NCBI RefSeq assembly: GCF_003626655.1
Contig: NZ_RBAN01000001.1
Span: 2,294,001 to 2,358,000, forward strand
DNA length: 64,000 nt
Direction: 5' to 3'
DNA from: Micromonospora costi
GTDB lineage: Bacteria > Actinomycetota > Actinomycetes > Mycobacteriales > Micromonosporaceae
How positions within the stretch are numbered: position 1 is the stretch's first letter; the number at the start of each line of letters is the position of its first letter. Shown piece by piece: positions 42,902 to 52,364 of the stretch. The notes beneath the pieces are model-generated. The model ran no database searches. It was not told where the DNA came from and saw only the letters and a program-made list of their open reading frames with translations. Both the position numbers and the translations under genes were made by a program.

Positions 42902-44116
42902 ATGGCCGAGTTCTCGCTCGACCTGTCGGAGGAACAGCGGGATCTCCGCGACTGGGTGCACGGCTTCGCGGCCGAGGTCGTGCGTCCGGCCGCGGCCGAG
43001 TGGGACGCCCGGGAGGAGACTCCCTGGCCGGTCATCCAGGAGGCGGCGAAGGTCGGCCTCTACGGCTTCGAGTTCCTCGCCACCTGCTGGGCCGACCCCA
43101 CCGGGCTCTCGCTGCCGATCGCCAGCGAGGAGCTGTTCTGGGGCGACGCGGGCATCGGCCTGAGCATCTTCGGGACGTCGCTCGCGGTGGCCGCCATCTA
43201 CGGTGCCGGCACGCCCGACCAGCTCGTCGAATGGGTGCCGCAGTGCTTCGGTGACGTCGACGAGCCGGCGGTCGCCGCGTTCTGCACCACCGAACCGGAG
43301 GCCGGCTCCGACGTGGGCGCCATGCGCACCCGGGCCGTCTACGACGAGGCCACCGACGAGTGGGTGCTGAACGGGCAGAAGGCGTACGCCACCAACGGCG
43401 GCATCGCCGGGGTGCACGTGGTCACCGCCTCGATCCAGCCCGAGCTGGGTTCGCGGGGGCAGGCCGCGTTCGTCGTACCGCCCGGAACGCCGGGGCTCAG
43501 CGCGACCCGCAAGCTGCGCAAGCTGGGCCTGCGCGCGTCGCACACCGCCGACGTCTTCCTCGACGACGTACGGGTGCCGGGGCGCTGCCTGCTCGGCGGC
43601 AAGGAGGCCCTGGACGAGCGGTTGGCCCGGGCCCGCTCCGGGCAGCGCGCCTCGGGCCAGGCGGCCATGCGCACGTTCGAACTGTCCCGGCCCACGGTCG
43701 GCGCGCAGGCGCTCGGCGTGGCCCGCGCCGCGTACGAGTACGCCCTCGACTACGCCAAGGAGCGCGTCCAGTTCGGACGGCCGATCATCGAGAACCAGGC
43801 GGTCGCGTTCGCGCTGGCCGACATGAGGACCGAGATCGACGCCGCCCGGCTGCTCGTGTGGCGGGCGTCCTGGATGGGGCGCAACAACCGGCCGTTCACG
43901 GCCGGCGAGGGCTCGATGTCCAAGCTGAAGGCCGGCGAGGTGGCCGTGTCGGTCACCGAGAAGGCCGTGCAGCTGCTCGGCGGGGCCGGTTTCCTCCGCG
44001 ACCACCCGGTCGAGCGCTGGTACCGGGACGCGAAGATCTACACCATCTTCGAGGGCACCTCGGAGATCCAGCGGCTGGTCATCTCGCGCGCGATCTCCGG
44101 CGCGCAGATCCGCTGA
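42902..44116 (+). CDS. Acyl-CoA dehydrogenase
   Basis: 404-residue FAD enzyme oxidising acyl-CoA to 2-enoyl-CoA, the first beta-oxidation step. FAD and substrate motifs are FCTTEPEAGSDVGAMRTRAV, NGQKAYATNGGIA, and YEYALDYAKERVQFGRPI. The catalytic glutamate is in YTIFEGTSEIQRLVISR near the end. It follows the SCP2 gene and is under the presumed TetR control with it. Confidence 0.95.
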   Translation: MAEFSLDLSEEQRDLRDWVHGFAAEVVRPAAAEWDAREETPWPVIQEAAKVGLYGFEFLATCWADPTGLSLPIASEELFWGDAGIGLSIFGTSLAVAAIYGAGTPDQLVEWVPQCFGDVDEPAVAAFCTTEPEAGSDVGAMRTRAVYDEATDEWVLNGQKAYATNGGIAGVHVVTASIQPELGSRGQAAFVVPPGTPGLSATRKLRKLGLRASHTADVFLDDVRVPGRCLLGGKEALDERLARARSGQRASGQAAMRTFELSRPTVGAQALGVARAAYEYALDYAKERVQFGRPIIENQAVAFALADMRTEIDAARLLVWRASWMGRNNRPFTAGEGSMSKLKAGEVAVSVTEKAVQLLGGAGFLRDHPVERWYRDAKIYTIFEGTSEIQRLVISRAISGAQIR

Positions 44117-44320
44117 CCGATCGGGCCACCGACGACGCCGGCCCGGGGCGGCTCTCCGGGCCGGCGTCCCCGGCTCGCACGATCCGTGCCGTCTTCGTCA
44201 CGTGATGCCGCCGCCGAGTGGGCGTCGCTCGGCGCCCCATGCATGATCAAGGCAGACGCCCGGACGGGCGGGGCCCTCCCTCGGCTCCGCCCGCGCACCA
44301 CCCCCTAGGAGGTCTGCGAC

Positions 44321-45883
44321 ATGGACCTGCCCTTCGTCGTCACCACGCTGACCCGCCGCGGGCTGCTCAGCCCCGGCCGGCCCATCCGGGTCGCCTCGCA
44401 GCTGAACGCGCTGCGCCGGTGGGGCTGGAGCCTCGCCGGCGAGCTGCGCCAGGCGGCCGCCCGCGACCCGGGCCGGACGGCCGTCATCGACGAGCACGGC
44501 GCCGAGCTGACCTATCAGGAGCTGCTCGACCGGGCCGAGCGGATGGCCCGGGCGCTGCGGACCGGGTTCGGCGTGCAGGCCGGCGACCGCATCGGCGTGC
44601 TCTGCCGCAACCACCACGGTCTCATCGAGACGGTCGTGGCGGCCACCCTGCTCGGCGTCGACGCCGTACTCGTCAACACCGGCCTCTCGGCGGCCCAACT
44701 GGCCACCGTCGCCGAGGAACAGCGGCTGCGGCTGCTGGCGCATGACGACGAGTTCGCCGAACGGGTCGTCGGCCTGCCCGCCGACCTGCCGCGCCTCGAC
44801 GAACACGCCCGCGAGGAGCTGGTCGCCGTCGCGCTCCCCGGCGAGCTGCGCCCGCCCGAGCGCGACGGGCGGATCATCGTCCTCACCTCGGGCACCACCG
44901 GCGCGCCGAAGGGCGCCCGCCGACCCACACCGAACGGCTTCGGCCCGCTCGTGTCCATCATCGACCGGATCCCGCTGCACACCCGGGACCGGGTGATGAT
45001 CGCCGCGCCGATCTTCCACACCTGGGGCTTCGCCGCACTCCAGGTGTGCTTCGCGTTGCGGGCCACGATCGTGCTGCACCGCCGCTTCGACCCGGCTGCC
45101 ACGCTGGCCGCCCTCGTGACGCACCGCTGCGACGCGCTCTTCGCCGTACCCGTGATGGTGCAGCGGCTCATGGAGGTGCCGCCGCCGGACCCGCGCCCAC
45201 CGCTCAAGGTCGTGGCGGTGAGCGGCTCGGCGCTGCCGGGCGGGCTGGCCCCGCGGTTCATGGACGTGTACGGCGACGTGCTCTACAACCTGTACGGCTC
45301 GACCGAGGTCTCGTGGGCGTCCATCGCCGGCCCGGCCGACCTACGGGCGGCGCCCACCACCTCCGGCCGCCCGCCCCACGGCACGCGGCTCCGGATCCTC
45401 GACGCCGACGGCGCGCCGGTGCCGGACGGGCAGGTCGGCCGGATCTTCGTCGGCAACGAGATGCTGTTCGAGGGCTACACCTCCGGCGCGACCCGGCCGA
45501 GCCTCGACGGCCTCCTCGACACCGGTGACCTCGGGCGGCTCACCGCCGACGGCCTGCTCTTCGTCGACGGCCGCGCGGACGACATGATCGTCTCCGGTGG
45601 TGAGAACGTCTTCCCGTCCGAGGTGGAGAACCTGCTCGCCCAGCTGCCGCAGGTCCGCGAGGCGGCCGTCATCGGCGTACCGGACCCGGAGTACGGCCAG
45701 CGCCTCGCCGCGTTCCTGGCCCTGCACCCCGGCGAGACGCTCGACCCGGAGGCCGTCCGCGAGTACGTCCGGCACTACCTGGCCCGCTTCTCCGTACCCC
45801 GGGACGTCGTGTTCGTGAAGTACCTGCCCCGCAACGCGACCGGCAAGGTGCTCACCCGCGAACTGCGCCGCTACTACGGCTGA
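44321..45883 (+). CDS. AMP-dependent acyl-CoA synthetase (fatty acid-CoA ligase)
   Basis: 520 residues. It activates a carboxylic acid through an acyl-adenylate and CoA. Motifs in order are the P-loop LTSGTTGAPKGARRPT (about 189-204), the substrate loop APIFHTWGFAALQ, YNLYGSTEVSW, the adenylate motif LLDTGDLGRL, GRADDMIVSGGENVFPSEVE, and the C-terminal lysine in PRNATGKVLTREL. AGGAGG precedes ATG 44321. With the neighbouring dehydrogenase, SCP2, thiolase and hydratase genes it could feed fatty acids into beta-oxidation. Confidence 0.94.
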   Translation: MDLPFVVTTLTRRGLLSPGRPIRVASQLNALRRWGWSLAGELRQAAARDPGRTAVIDEHGAELTYQELLDRAERMARALRTGFGVQAGDRIGVLCRNHHGLIETVVAATLLGVDAVLVNTGLSAAQLATVAEEQRLRLLAHDDEFAERVVGLPADLPRLDEHAREELVAVALPGELRPPERDGRIIVLTSGTTGAPKGARRPTPNGFGPLVSIIDRIPLHTRDRVMIAAPIFHTWGFAALQVCFALRATIVLHRRFDPAATLAALVTHRCDALFAVPVMVQRLMEVPPPDPRPPLKVVAVSGSALPGGLAPRFMDVYGDVLYNLYGSTEVSWASIAGPADLRAAPTTSGRPPHGTRLRILDADGAPVPDGQVGRIFVGNEMLFEGYTSGATRPSLDGLLDTGDLGRLTADGLLFVDGRADDMIVSGGENVFPSEVENLLAQLPQVREAAVIGVPDPEYGQRLAAFLALHPGETLDPEAVREYVRHYLARFSVPRDVVFVKYLPRNATGKVLTRELRRYYG

Positions 45884-45887
45884 CGGG

Positions 45888-46733
45888 TCACGGGTAGAGC
45901 GTCAGCCCCGGGGCGCGGGCGATCGCCAGCAGCTGGTCGACGGTGAGCAGCGGCTCCGGCGCCGTCAGCGTGACCTCCGGCCCACTCGGGTCGGACCCGA
46001 GCGTGAAGTTGTTGGCGCTCGCGTTCACCGAGGTGCCGTCGGGCTTCCGGACCAGAACCCAGCGCTGCACACCCGAGCCCTCCGGCCATGTCGTTATGCT
46101 CACCAGGGCCGTACTGCCGTCCCCGAGGTCCCGCACCTCGCAGTCACGCAGAACGGGCGCCTGTGCACACGACGTCCCGTTGTCGACGGCCGACGGCCGT
46201 AGGCCCACGGTCAGGTCACCCCGCTCCTCACCCCGGCTCAGCGACACGATCGCCTCGTACTCCCGGTAGCTCGGGTGGTACCCGAACTGGGGAAGCCCGC
46301 ACTCCGGCACCTTGCCCGCCGGGACGACGTCCTCCGGCAGGACGCCGGTCAGGGTGTTCCGCAGCGCCGCGGTCAGGCGCGCCACGCCGTCCTCGGGACG
46401 CTCCGTCGGGCGGGCGCGCACCGTGCCGTACGTCTGCAGGGGCGGCTCGGGACCGCTCGGCTCCGGCCTGACCACCGCGCAGAGCGAAGCCGTCGGACCC
46501 GGCCCTCCGTCGATCGGTGGCAGCGTGAGCCCAGGTCCGTCGGTCCCGGGGCCGGCGACCAGAGCCGGCACCAGCGCGACGGCCGCGAGGGCGGCGGCGA
46601 TCCCGCTGCCGCCCAGGGTCCAAGCGCGGTGGCGGCGGTGCTGCCGGTCGTCGGCGATCAGGCGGTCCACGTCGATCCGGGTCGGCGGGGCGTCCGCGAC
46701 GGCCGCCCGGAGCTGCCCGCTGATGTCATCCAT
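45888..46733 (-). CDS. Membrane-anchored protein, probable partner of the SigE-family sigma factor
   Basis: 281 residues: a short cytoplasmic N-terminus (RLIADDRQHRRHRAW), a membrane segment (about 39-62, GGSGIAAALAAVALVPALVA), then a large extracellular part with four to six cysteines (SLCAVV, PECGLP, SCAQAP, RDCEVRD) that may form disulfides. No known domain. It overlaps the end of the upstream sigma-factor gene by 8 bases. This layout is usual for sigma and anti-sigma or sensor pairs, but no anti-sigma zinc motif (HxxxCxxC) is seen, so the role is inferred. Confidence 0.75.
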   Translation of the reverse strand: MDDISGQLRAAVADAPPTRIDVDRLIADDRQHRRHRAWTLGGSGIAAALAAVALVPALVAGPGTDGPGLTLPPIDGGPGPTASLCAVVRPEPSGPEPPLQTYGTVRARPTERPEDGVARLTAALRNTLTGVLPEDVVPAGKVPECGLPQFGYHPSYREYEAIVSLSRGEERGDLTVGLRPSAVDNGTSCAQAPVLRDCEVRDLGDGSTALVSITTWPEGSGVQRWVLVRKPDGTSVNASANNFTLGSDPSGPEVTLTAPEPLLTVDQLLAIARAPGLTLYP

Positions 46734-47247
46734 CGGTCCGTACCTCCTCCGCCCGCGCGGGCGCGCCGACCAGGCGGCCCCGCAGCGTCTCGATCGCCCG
46801 TGCCGACTGGCTCTTCACGGTGCCGGGGGTGCAGCCGAGTTCCCGCGCGGTCTCCTCGACCGACAGGTCGCAGAAGTACCGAAGCACGAGGACGGCGCGC
46901 CGCCGCGGCGGCAGCTCGGCCAGCAGGGCGAGGATGGTGAGCCGGTCCGCGGCGCCCTCGGTGGCGCCGGCCGTCCCCGGCCGGTCCGGCACCTCCGACC
47001 AGGCGGCCTCCCGCCGCCACGGCCGACGCCGCTCGTCGAGCCAGACCCGCAGCAGGGTACGCCGGACCCAGGCGTCCGGATTGTCCATGGTGGAGACGCG
47101 TCGCCAGTGCCGCAGCAGCTTGACCAGCGCCGTCGACGCCAGGTCGTCGGCGGTGTGCCAGTCACCGCAGAGCAGGTACGCCGTCCGCCGCAACGGCTCC
47201 AGCCGTGCGACGACGTACTCGCGGTAGCCCTCGACGTCCCCCCGCAC
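46726..47247 (-). CDS. SigE-family ECF RNA polymerase sigma factor
   Basis: 173 residues. Region 2: YREYVVARLEPLRRTAYLLC then GDWHTADDLASTALVKLLRHW, ending in DNPDAWVRRTLLRVWLDERR. Region 4: LLAELPPRRRAVLVLRYFCD then LSVEETARELGCTPGTVKSQ (helix-turn-helix). It is the short SigE-family type common in actinobacteria. GTG 47247 with AAGGGGG upstream. Coupled to the membrane protein that follows. Confidence 0.93.
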   Translation of the reverse strand: MRGDVEGYREYVVARLEPLRRTAYLLCGDWHTADDLASTALVKLLRHWRRVSTMDNPDAWVRRTLLRVWLDERRRPWRREAAWSEVPDRPGTAGATEGAADRLTILALLAELPPRRRAVLVLRYFCDLSVEETARELGCTPGTVKSQSARAIETLRGRLVGAPARAEEVRTDG

Positions 47248-47307
47248 CCGCCACCCCCTTCACCTCACCGTTCAAACGGAGGCGGGCGGGTGGGCGGTTG
47301 CCCGGGA

Positions 47308-48558
47308 TCAGCCGGGAATGGTGATCCGACCCTCGATCGCCGCGGCGGCGATGTCCGTCCGGTGCTGCGAGTCGGCCAGCCCGACACCGCGTACCAGCTC
47401 GTAGGCGGCGTTCCGGGCGGCGGCCAGGTCGGGGCCGGTGGCCGTACCGCAGAGGACCCGGCCGCCGGCGGAGAGCAACGCGCCGTCGTCGGCCCGGCGG
47501 GCGGTGCCGGCGTGGATGATGCCCGGGCCGTCCGCGCCGGTGATCACGTCGCCGGTGCGCGGGGTGCCCGGGTAACCGGCGGAGGCGACCACGACGGTGA
47601 CCGCGGCGCCGTCCCGCCACCGCAGCGGCGGGTGGGCGGCCAGGGTGCCGGTGGCCGCCGCGTGCAGCAACCCGCCCAGCGGCGACTCCAGCAGGGCGAG
47701 CACCACCTGGGTCTCCGGGTCGCCGAAGCGGGCGTTGAACTCGATCACTCGCGGGCCGTCGGCGGTGATGGCGAGCCCGACGTAGAGCAGGCCGGCGAAC
47801 GGGGCGCCCCGGCGGCGCAGCTCAGCCAGGGTCGGGTGGACCACGTCCCGCATGACCTCGTCCACGAGGCCCGGCGGCGCCCAGGGCAGCGGTGCGTACG
47901 CCCCCATGCCGCCCGTGTTCGGGCCGGTGTCGCCGTCGCCGATCCGCTTGAAGTCCTGCGCCGGCAGCAGCGGGACCGCGGCCTCGCCGTCGGTGACCAC
48001 GAAGAGGGAGACCTCCGGACCGGCCAGGTACTCCTCGACGACGACCCGGCCGCACTCCCGCGCGTGCTCCTCGGCGCGGGCCCGGTCGTCGGTGACCACC
48101 ACGCCCTTACCGGCGGCGAGACCGTCGTTCTTCACCACGTACGGCGGGCCGAACTCGTCCAGCGCCCGGCCGGCGCTCGCCACGTCCGTGCAGGTGTACG
48201 CCCGGGCGGTCGGCACGCCGGCCGCCGTCATCACGTCCTTCGCGAACGCCTTGGAACCCTCCAGCCGAGCCGCCTCGGCGGACGGGCCGAACACCGCGAT
48301 GCCCTTGGCGCGGACCGCGTCGGCGACCCCGGCGACCAGCGGGGCCTCCGGCCCGATCACCACGAGGTCGACGCCGGTCTCCACGGCGAGCGCGGCCACC
48401 GCCGACGGGTCGTTCGCGTCGACGGCCCGCAGCTCGGCGACCTGGCCGATACCCGGATTACCGGGCGCCGCGATCAGCTGCGTGACGGCCGGATCGGCCG
48501 CGAGCCCGAGAGCGAGCGCGTGCTCGCGCCCCCCACCACCCACCAGAAGAACCCGCAC
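47308..48558 (-). CDS. purD: Phosphoribosylamine-glycine ligase (GAR synthetase)
   Basis: 416-residue ATP-grasp enzyme ligating glycine to phosphoribosylamine, step 2 of purine synthesis. The N-domain begins [19 protein letters not shown] and has APGNPGI and [14 protein letters not shown]. The ATP-grasp core has [36 protein letters not shown] and [14 protein letters not shown]. Full length. Not in an operon with another pur gene here; its neighbour downstream is the sigma-factor gene. Confidence 0.96.
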   Translation of the reverse strand: MRVLLVGGGGREHALALGLAADPAVTQLIAAPGNPGIGQVAELRAVDANDPSAVAALAVETGVDLVVIGPEAPLVAGVADAVRAKGIAVFGPSAEAARLEGSKAFAKDVMTAAGVPTARAYTCTDVASAGRALDEFGPPYVVKNDGLAAGKGVVVTDDRARAEEHARECGRVVVEEYLAGPEVSLFVVTDGEAAVPLLPAQDFKRIGDGDTGPNTGGMGAYAPLPWAPPGLVDEVMRDVVHPTLAELRRRGAPFAGLLYVGLAITADGPRVIEFNARFGDPETQVVLALLESPLGGLLHAAATGTLAAHPPLRWRDGAAVTVVVASAGYPGTPRTGDVITGADGPGIIHAGTARRADDGALLSAGGRVLCGTATGPDLAAARNAAYELVRGVGLADSQHRTDIAAAAIEGRITIPG

Positions 48559-48647
48559 GGAGAAATCCTACGCGGCCCCCACCCCCACACCACGCCCCCG
48601 GGTTTGCCCCGGCCTCCGCCCCGGCCCCGGCCTCCGCCCCGGTTTCC

Positions 48648-48716
48648 TCTCGGTGATCATGAAGTTATTGCCCCTCGGCTCGGCGTGTCGGGGCAATAAC
48701 TTCATGATCACCGAGA
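48648..48716. repeat. Intergenic palindrome, copy D (27-bp arms)
   Basis: The longest-armed copy: 48648-48674 (ending GAAGTTATTGCCCC) is an exact reverse complement of 48690-48716, with a 15-base loop holding CGGCGTGTCG. The extra outer arms TCTCGG/CCGAGA are not in the other copies. The TGA stop of the adjacent minus-strand gene (48710-48708) lies inside its right arm. Confidence 0.95.
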
Positions 48717-49640
48717 ACTGCGGGCGGTTGCGATGGCTTGACGGACCGTCCAGGGGATGTAGTCGGGTCGGAGGGTGTCGGCCCACGTGAACCGGAGGAC
48801 GGTCCACCCGGCGTTGATCAGGCGGTTCTGCCGGTGGCGGTCGGCGAAGGCAGCGTCCGGAGTGTCGTGCGCCTCGCGGCCGTCCGCCTCGGCGATGACA
48901 CGCGGTGCCCGCCAGCCCAGATCGCCGATGCCGAGCAGGTAGCCGTCGTCGTCCCGTACCTCCAGTTGGAGCGCGTCCGGCGGCACCCGCCCGTCGACGC
49001 ACCGCAACCGGGTACGCGTCTCCAGCGGCGACTGCGCCCGTCCGTCCGCCTCGGCGAGGTATCCCCGCGCGGCCACCGCCCCCCGCCGCCCTCGGATGAG
49101 CCGCGGCACCGCCAGCAGGTCGTCAGCACTCACGAGGCCACGGTTCAACGCCGAGTCGAGTACGCAGATCGCCGGATAGCGCTGCTCACGCAGGATGAGG
49201 TCGGTGATCGTCCGCAACGGCGTCGTGGCGGGGATGCCCCGGAACGCGACGATCTGCTCCGGGGTGACGTCCAGTTGGTGGACGACCACGTCGGGGTGCG
49301 CGGCCCGGGCCGGCCGGGCGACGGCACCGGGCACCGACAGGTGGATCTGGTCCGTGGGGCGAAACCCGGCGATCCCCTGCAACTCGGCTGCGGTCGCGAG
49401 GACCGCTACGGCACCGGGGCCGAAGGACGCCACGGCCGCCCTGATCCGGGCCCTGCTGGAGATGCCGCCGCTGACGTCGGCGTCGACCAGGTAACTACCC
49501 CTGGCGAGCGGTCGCCAGCGACCCGTCCGACACAAGCGCTGCACCTCGTGCACGGTGAGACCGGCACCGCGCGCGTCCGCCAGCGTCACGATTCCGTCCT
49601 GCGTGGCAGCGACCCGCCGCGCCAGGGTCAGAGCATCCAT
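48708..49640 (-). CDS. AbiEi/DUF559-like endonuclease-type protein
   Basis: 310 residues from ATG 49640. The N-terminal winged helix (RVAATQDGIVTLADARGAGL and VQRLCRTGRWRPLARGSYLV, about 8-52) resembles the AbiEi-type antitoxin domain. A middle region has TPLRTITDLILREQRYPA. The C-terminus resembles a DUF559/PD-(D/E)xK nuclease: GRAQSPLETRTRL, GIGDLGWRAPRVIAEADGRE and NRLINAGWTVLRFTW. Proteins of this architecture are common in actinobacteria as orphans; a defence or repair role is possible but unproven. The gene is bracketed by palindrome copies D and E, and its stop codon lies within D. Confidence 0.8.
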   Translation of the reverse strand: MDALTLARRVAATQDGIVTLADARGAGLTVHEVQRLCRTGRWRPLARGSYLVDADVSGGISSRARIRAAVASFGPGAVAVLATAAELQGIAGFRPTDQIHLSVPGAVARPARAAHPDVVVHQLDVTPEQIVAFRGIPATTPLRTITDLILREQRYPAICVLDSALNRGLVSADDLLAVPRLIRGRRGAVAARGYLAEADGRAQSPLETRTRLRCVDGRVPPDALQLEVRDDDGYLLGIGDLGWRAPRVIAEADGREAHDTPDAAFADRHRQNRLINAGWTVLRFTWADTLRPDYIPWTVRQAIATARSSR

Positions 49641-49733
49641 GCCGACCCACTCTCCCGGCCGGCGGCACCCCCCGAAGCCCCCTGTGGATAACTCCCGTCG
49701 CCCTGTGGACAACGCCCCGCCGACTGGCGGCGT

Positions 49734-49790
49734 TGATCATGAAGTTATTGCCCCTCGACACGGCGTGTCGGGGCAATAACTTCATGATCA
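49734..49790. repeat. Intergenic palindrome, copy E
   Basis: TGATCATGAAGTTATTGCCC plus one C (49734-49754) is the exact reverse complement of 49770-49790 (21 bp). The loop TCGACACGGCGTGTC can itself pair CGACAC with GTGTCG. Its right flank is the purA end. Same polarity as copies A, B and D. Confidence 0.93.
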
Positions 49791-49831
49791 CCGGGGGAAG
49801 CGGGCGGGGCCGCGGCCGGGCGGGCCGGCCC

Positions 49832-51196
<1,365 letters not shown>

Positions 51197-51244
51197 TTAC
51201 GGCGCGGCCGGCGGGGGCCGTGTCGAGAGGCAGGAGGCTCCTTC

Positions 51245-52288
51245 GTGTACGACGTGGTGCTGCTCACCCTCGGCTCGGAGCGCGACGCTCCCGGGGGCTG
51301 CGGCAGCGGCGGCGCCTGCTGCGGCGGGGCGACCGGGGGCGCGACCGGAGCTGCCGGAGAGGCGGCGGACGCCGCCGAGGGAACGGCCACCGCCGACGGG
51401 AAGCCGGAGCGCTGCGAGACGCCCCGGGTGCCGGTGCTGGCCTGCGCCGACGCGTTGACCGCACGCGGCGCGCGGGTCGAGACGGTCACCGCCCGCTCCG
51501 ACGCGGAGATCGACGAGGTGCTGGCCCGCCTCGACGGCCCCCCGCGCCCGGACGGCCTCACCTGGCCGGACCCGGATTCCAAGACCCGCCTCGTGGTCGC
51601 CACGGCCAGTGACGCACAGTTGCGCGCCGTCCTGCGCCGGCTCGTCCGGCGGTACGCCCCACCGCCCAGCCGCCGCCCCGAGGACCTGGCCGGCAACCGG
51701 ACGGTGCCCGACCTGCCGCCGGTCGGCGTACTGCCGCTCGATCCGGCCCGGAGCACCGGTCACCGTGACCTGGTCGCGCAGCTCGGGCTGCCGCGCGAGC
51801 CGGCGGCGGTGGCCGCCGCCGTGCTCGACGGCACCCCCCGGCGGCTCGACCTGCTGCGCAACGACGGCGGCTCGGTGACCCTGGACGGCGCGCTGCTCGG
51901 TGCCGCCGACGACGAGGGCCGCCCGCTGCACTGGCGCGGCCGGGTCGAGGTGGACGACACCGTCCTCTCCGACGGCGACGAGCCGCTGCTGGCCTGCGCG
52001 GTCGGGAACGCCGGTGGGTACGCGGTGCTCAACGACGTGGCGCTGCTCAACCGACCGGACCCGACCGACGGCGTGGTCGAGGTCGCGGTGGCCGTCCCGG
52101 TCGTGGCCCGCTCGGCGTTCGGGCGCAAACGCGTACGCCTCGAGGTACGCCGCGCCCGGGGGCGCGCGGTGTCGGTGCTGCCCCGGGACGAGAAGCTGCC
52201 CTTCGTCGACGACGGCGTCGAGGGTGAGCTGAGCCGGAAGCGGTCCTGGTGGACGGAGCCGGGCGCCTGGGCGGTCTGGGCCGCCTGA
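51245..52288 (+). CDS. Conserved protein with Cys-rich N-terminus, DAG/lipid kinase-like C-terminus
   Basis: 347 residues from GTG 51245 (GGAGG 7 bases upstream). Residues 15-30 have a cluster, GGCGSGGACCGG, then an Ala/Thr-rich stretch. A region with VPVLACADALTARGARVETV, DAEIDEVLARLDG and DSKTRLVVATASDAQLRAVL precedes the C-terminal part (RVRLEVRRARGRAVSVLPRD then EKLPFVDDG), whose end resembles the C-terminal domain of diacylglycerol/lipid kinases. In Streptomyces a lipid-kinase-like gene also neighbours purA, from memory. No clear ATP-binding GGDG motif is seen, so catalysis is doubtful. Confidence 0.75.
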   Translation: MYDVVLLTLGSERDAPGGCGSGGACCGGATGGATGAAGEAADAAEGTATADGKPERCETPRVPVLACADALTARGARVETVTARSDAEIDEVLARLDGPPRPDGLTWPDPDSKTRLVVATASDAQLRAVLRRLVRRYAPPPSRRPEDLAGNRTVPDLPPVGVLPLDPARSTGHRDLVAQLGLPREPAAVAAAVLDGTPRRLDLLRNDGGSVTLDGALLGAADDEGRPLHWRGRVEVDDTVLSDGDEPLLACAVGNAGGYAVLNDVALLNRPDPTDGVVEVAVAVPVVARSAFGRKRVRLEVRRARGRAVSVLPRDEKLPFVDDGVEGELSRKRSWWTEPGAWAVWAA

Positions 52289-52364
52289 CCCGCCGCCGCC
52301 ACTCGCCGGCCCGGCCGTCGTCGGCTGCTGGGCCTATCCTCGGCAGGAGGAATGGGGAGGAACC

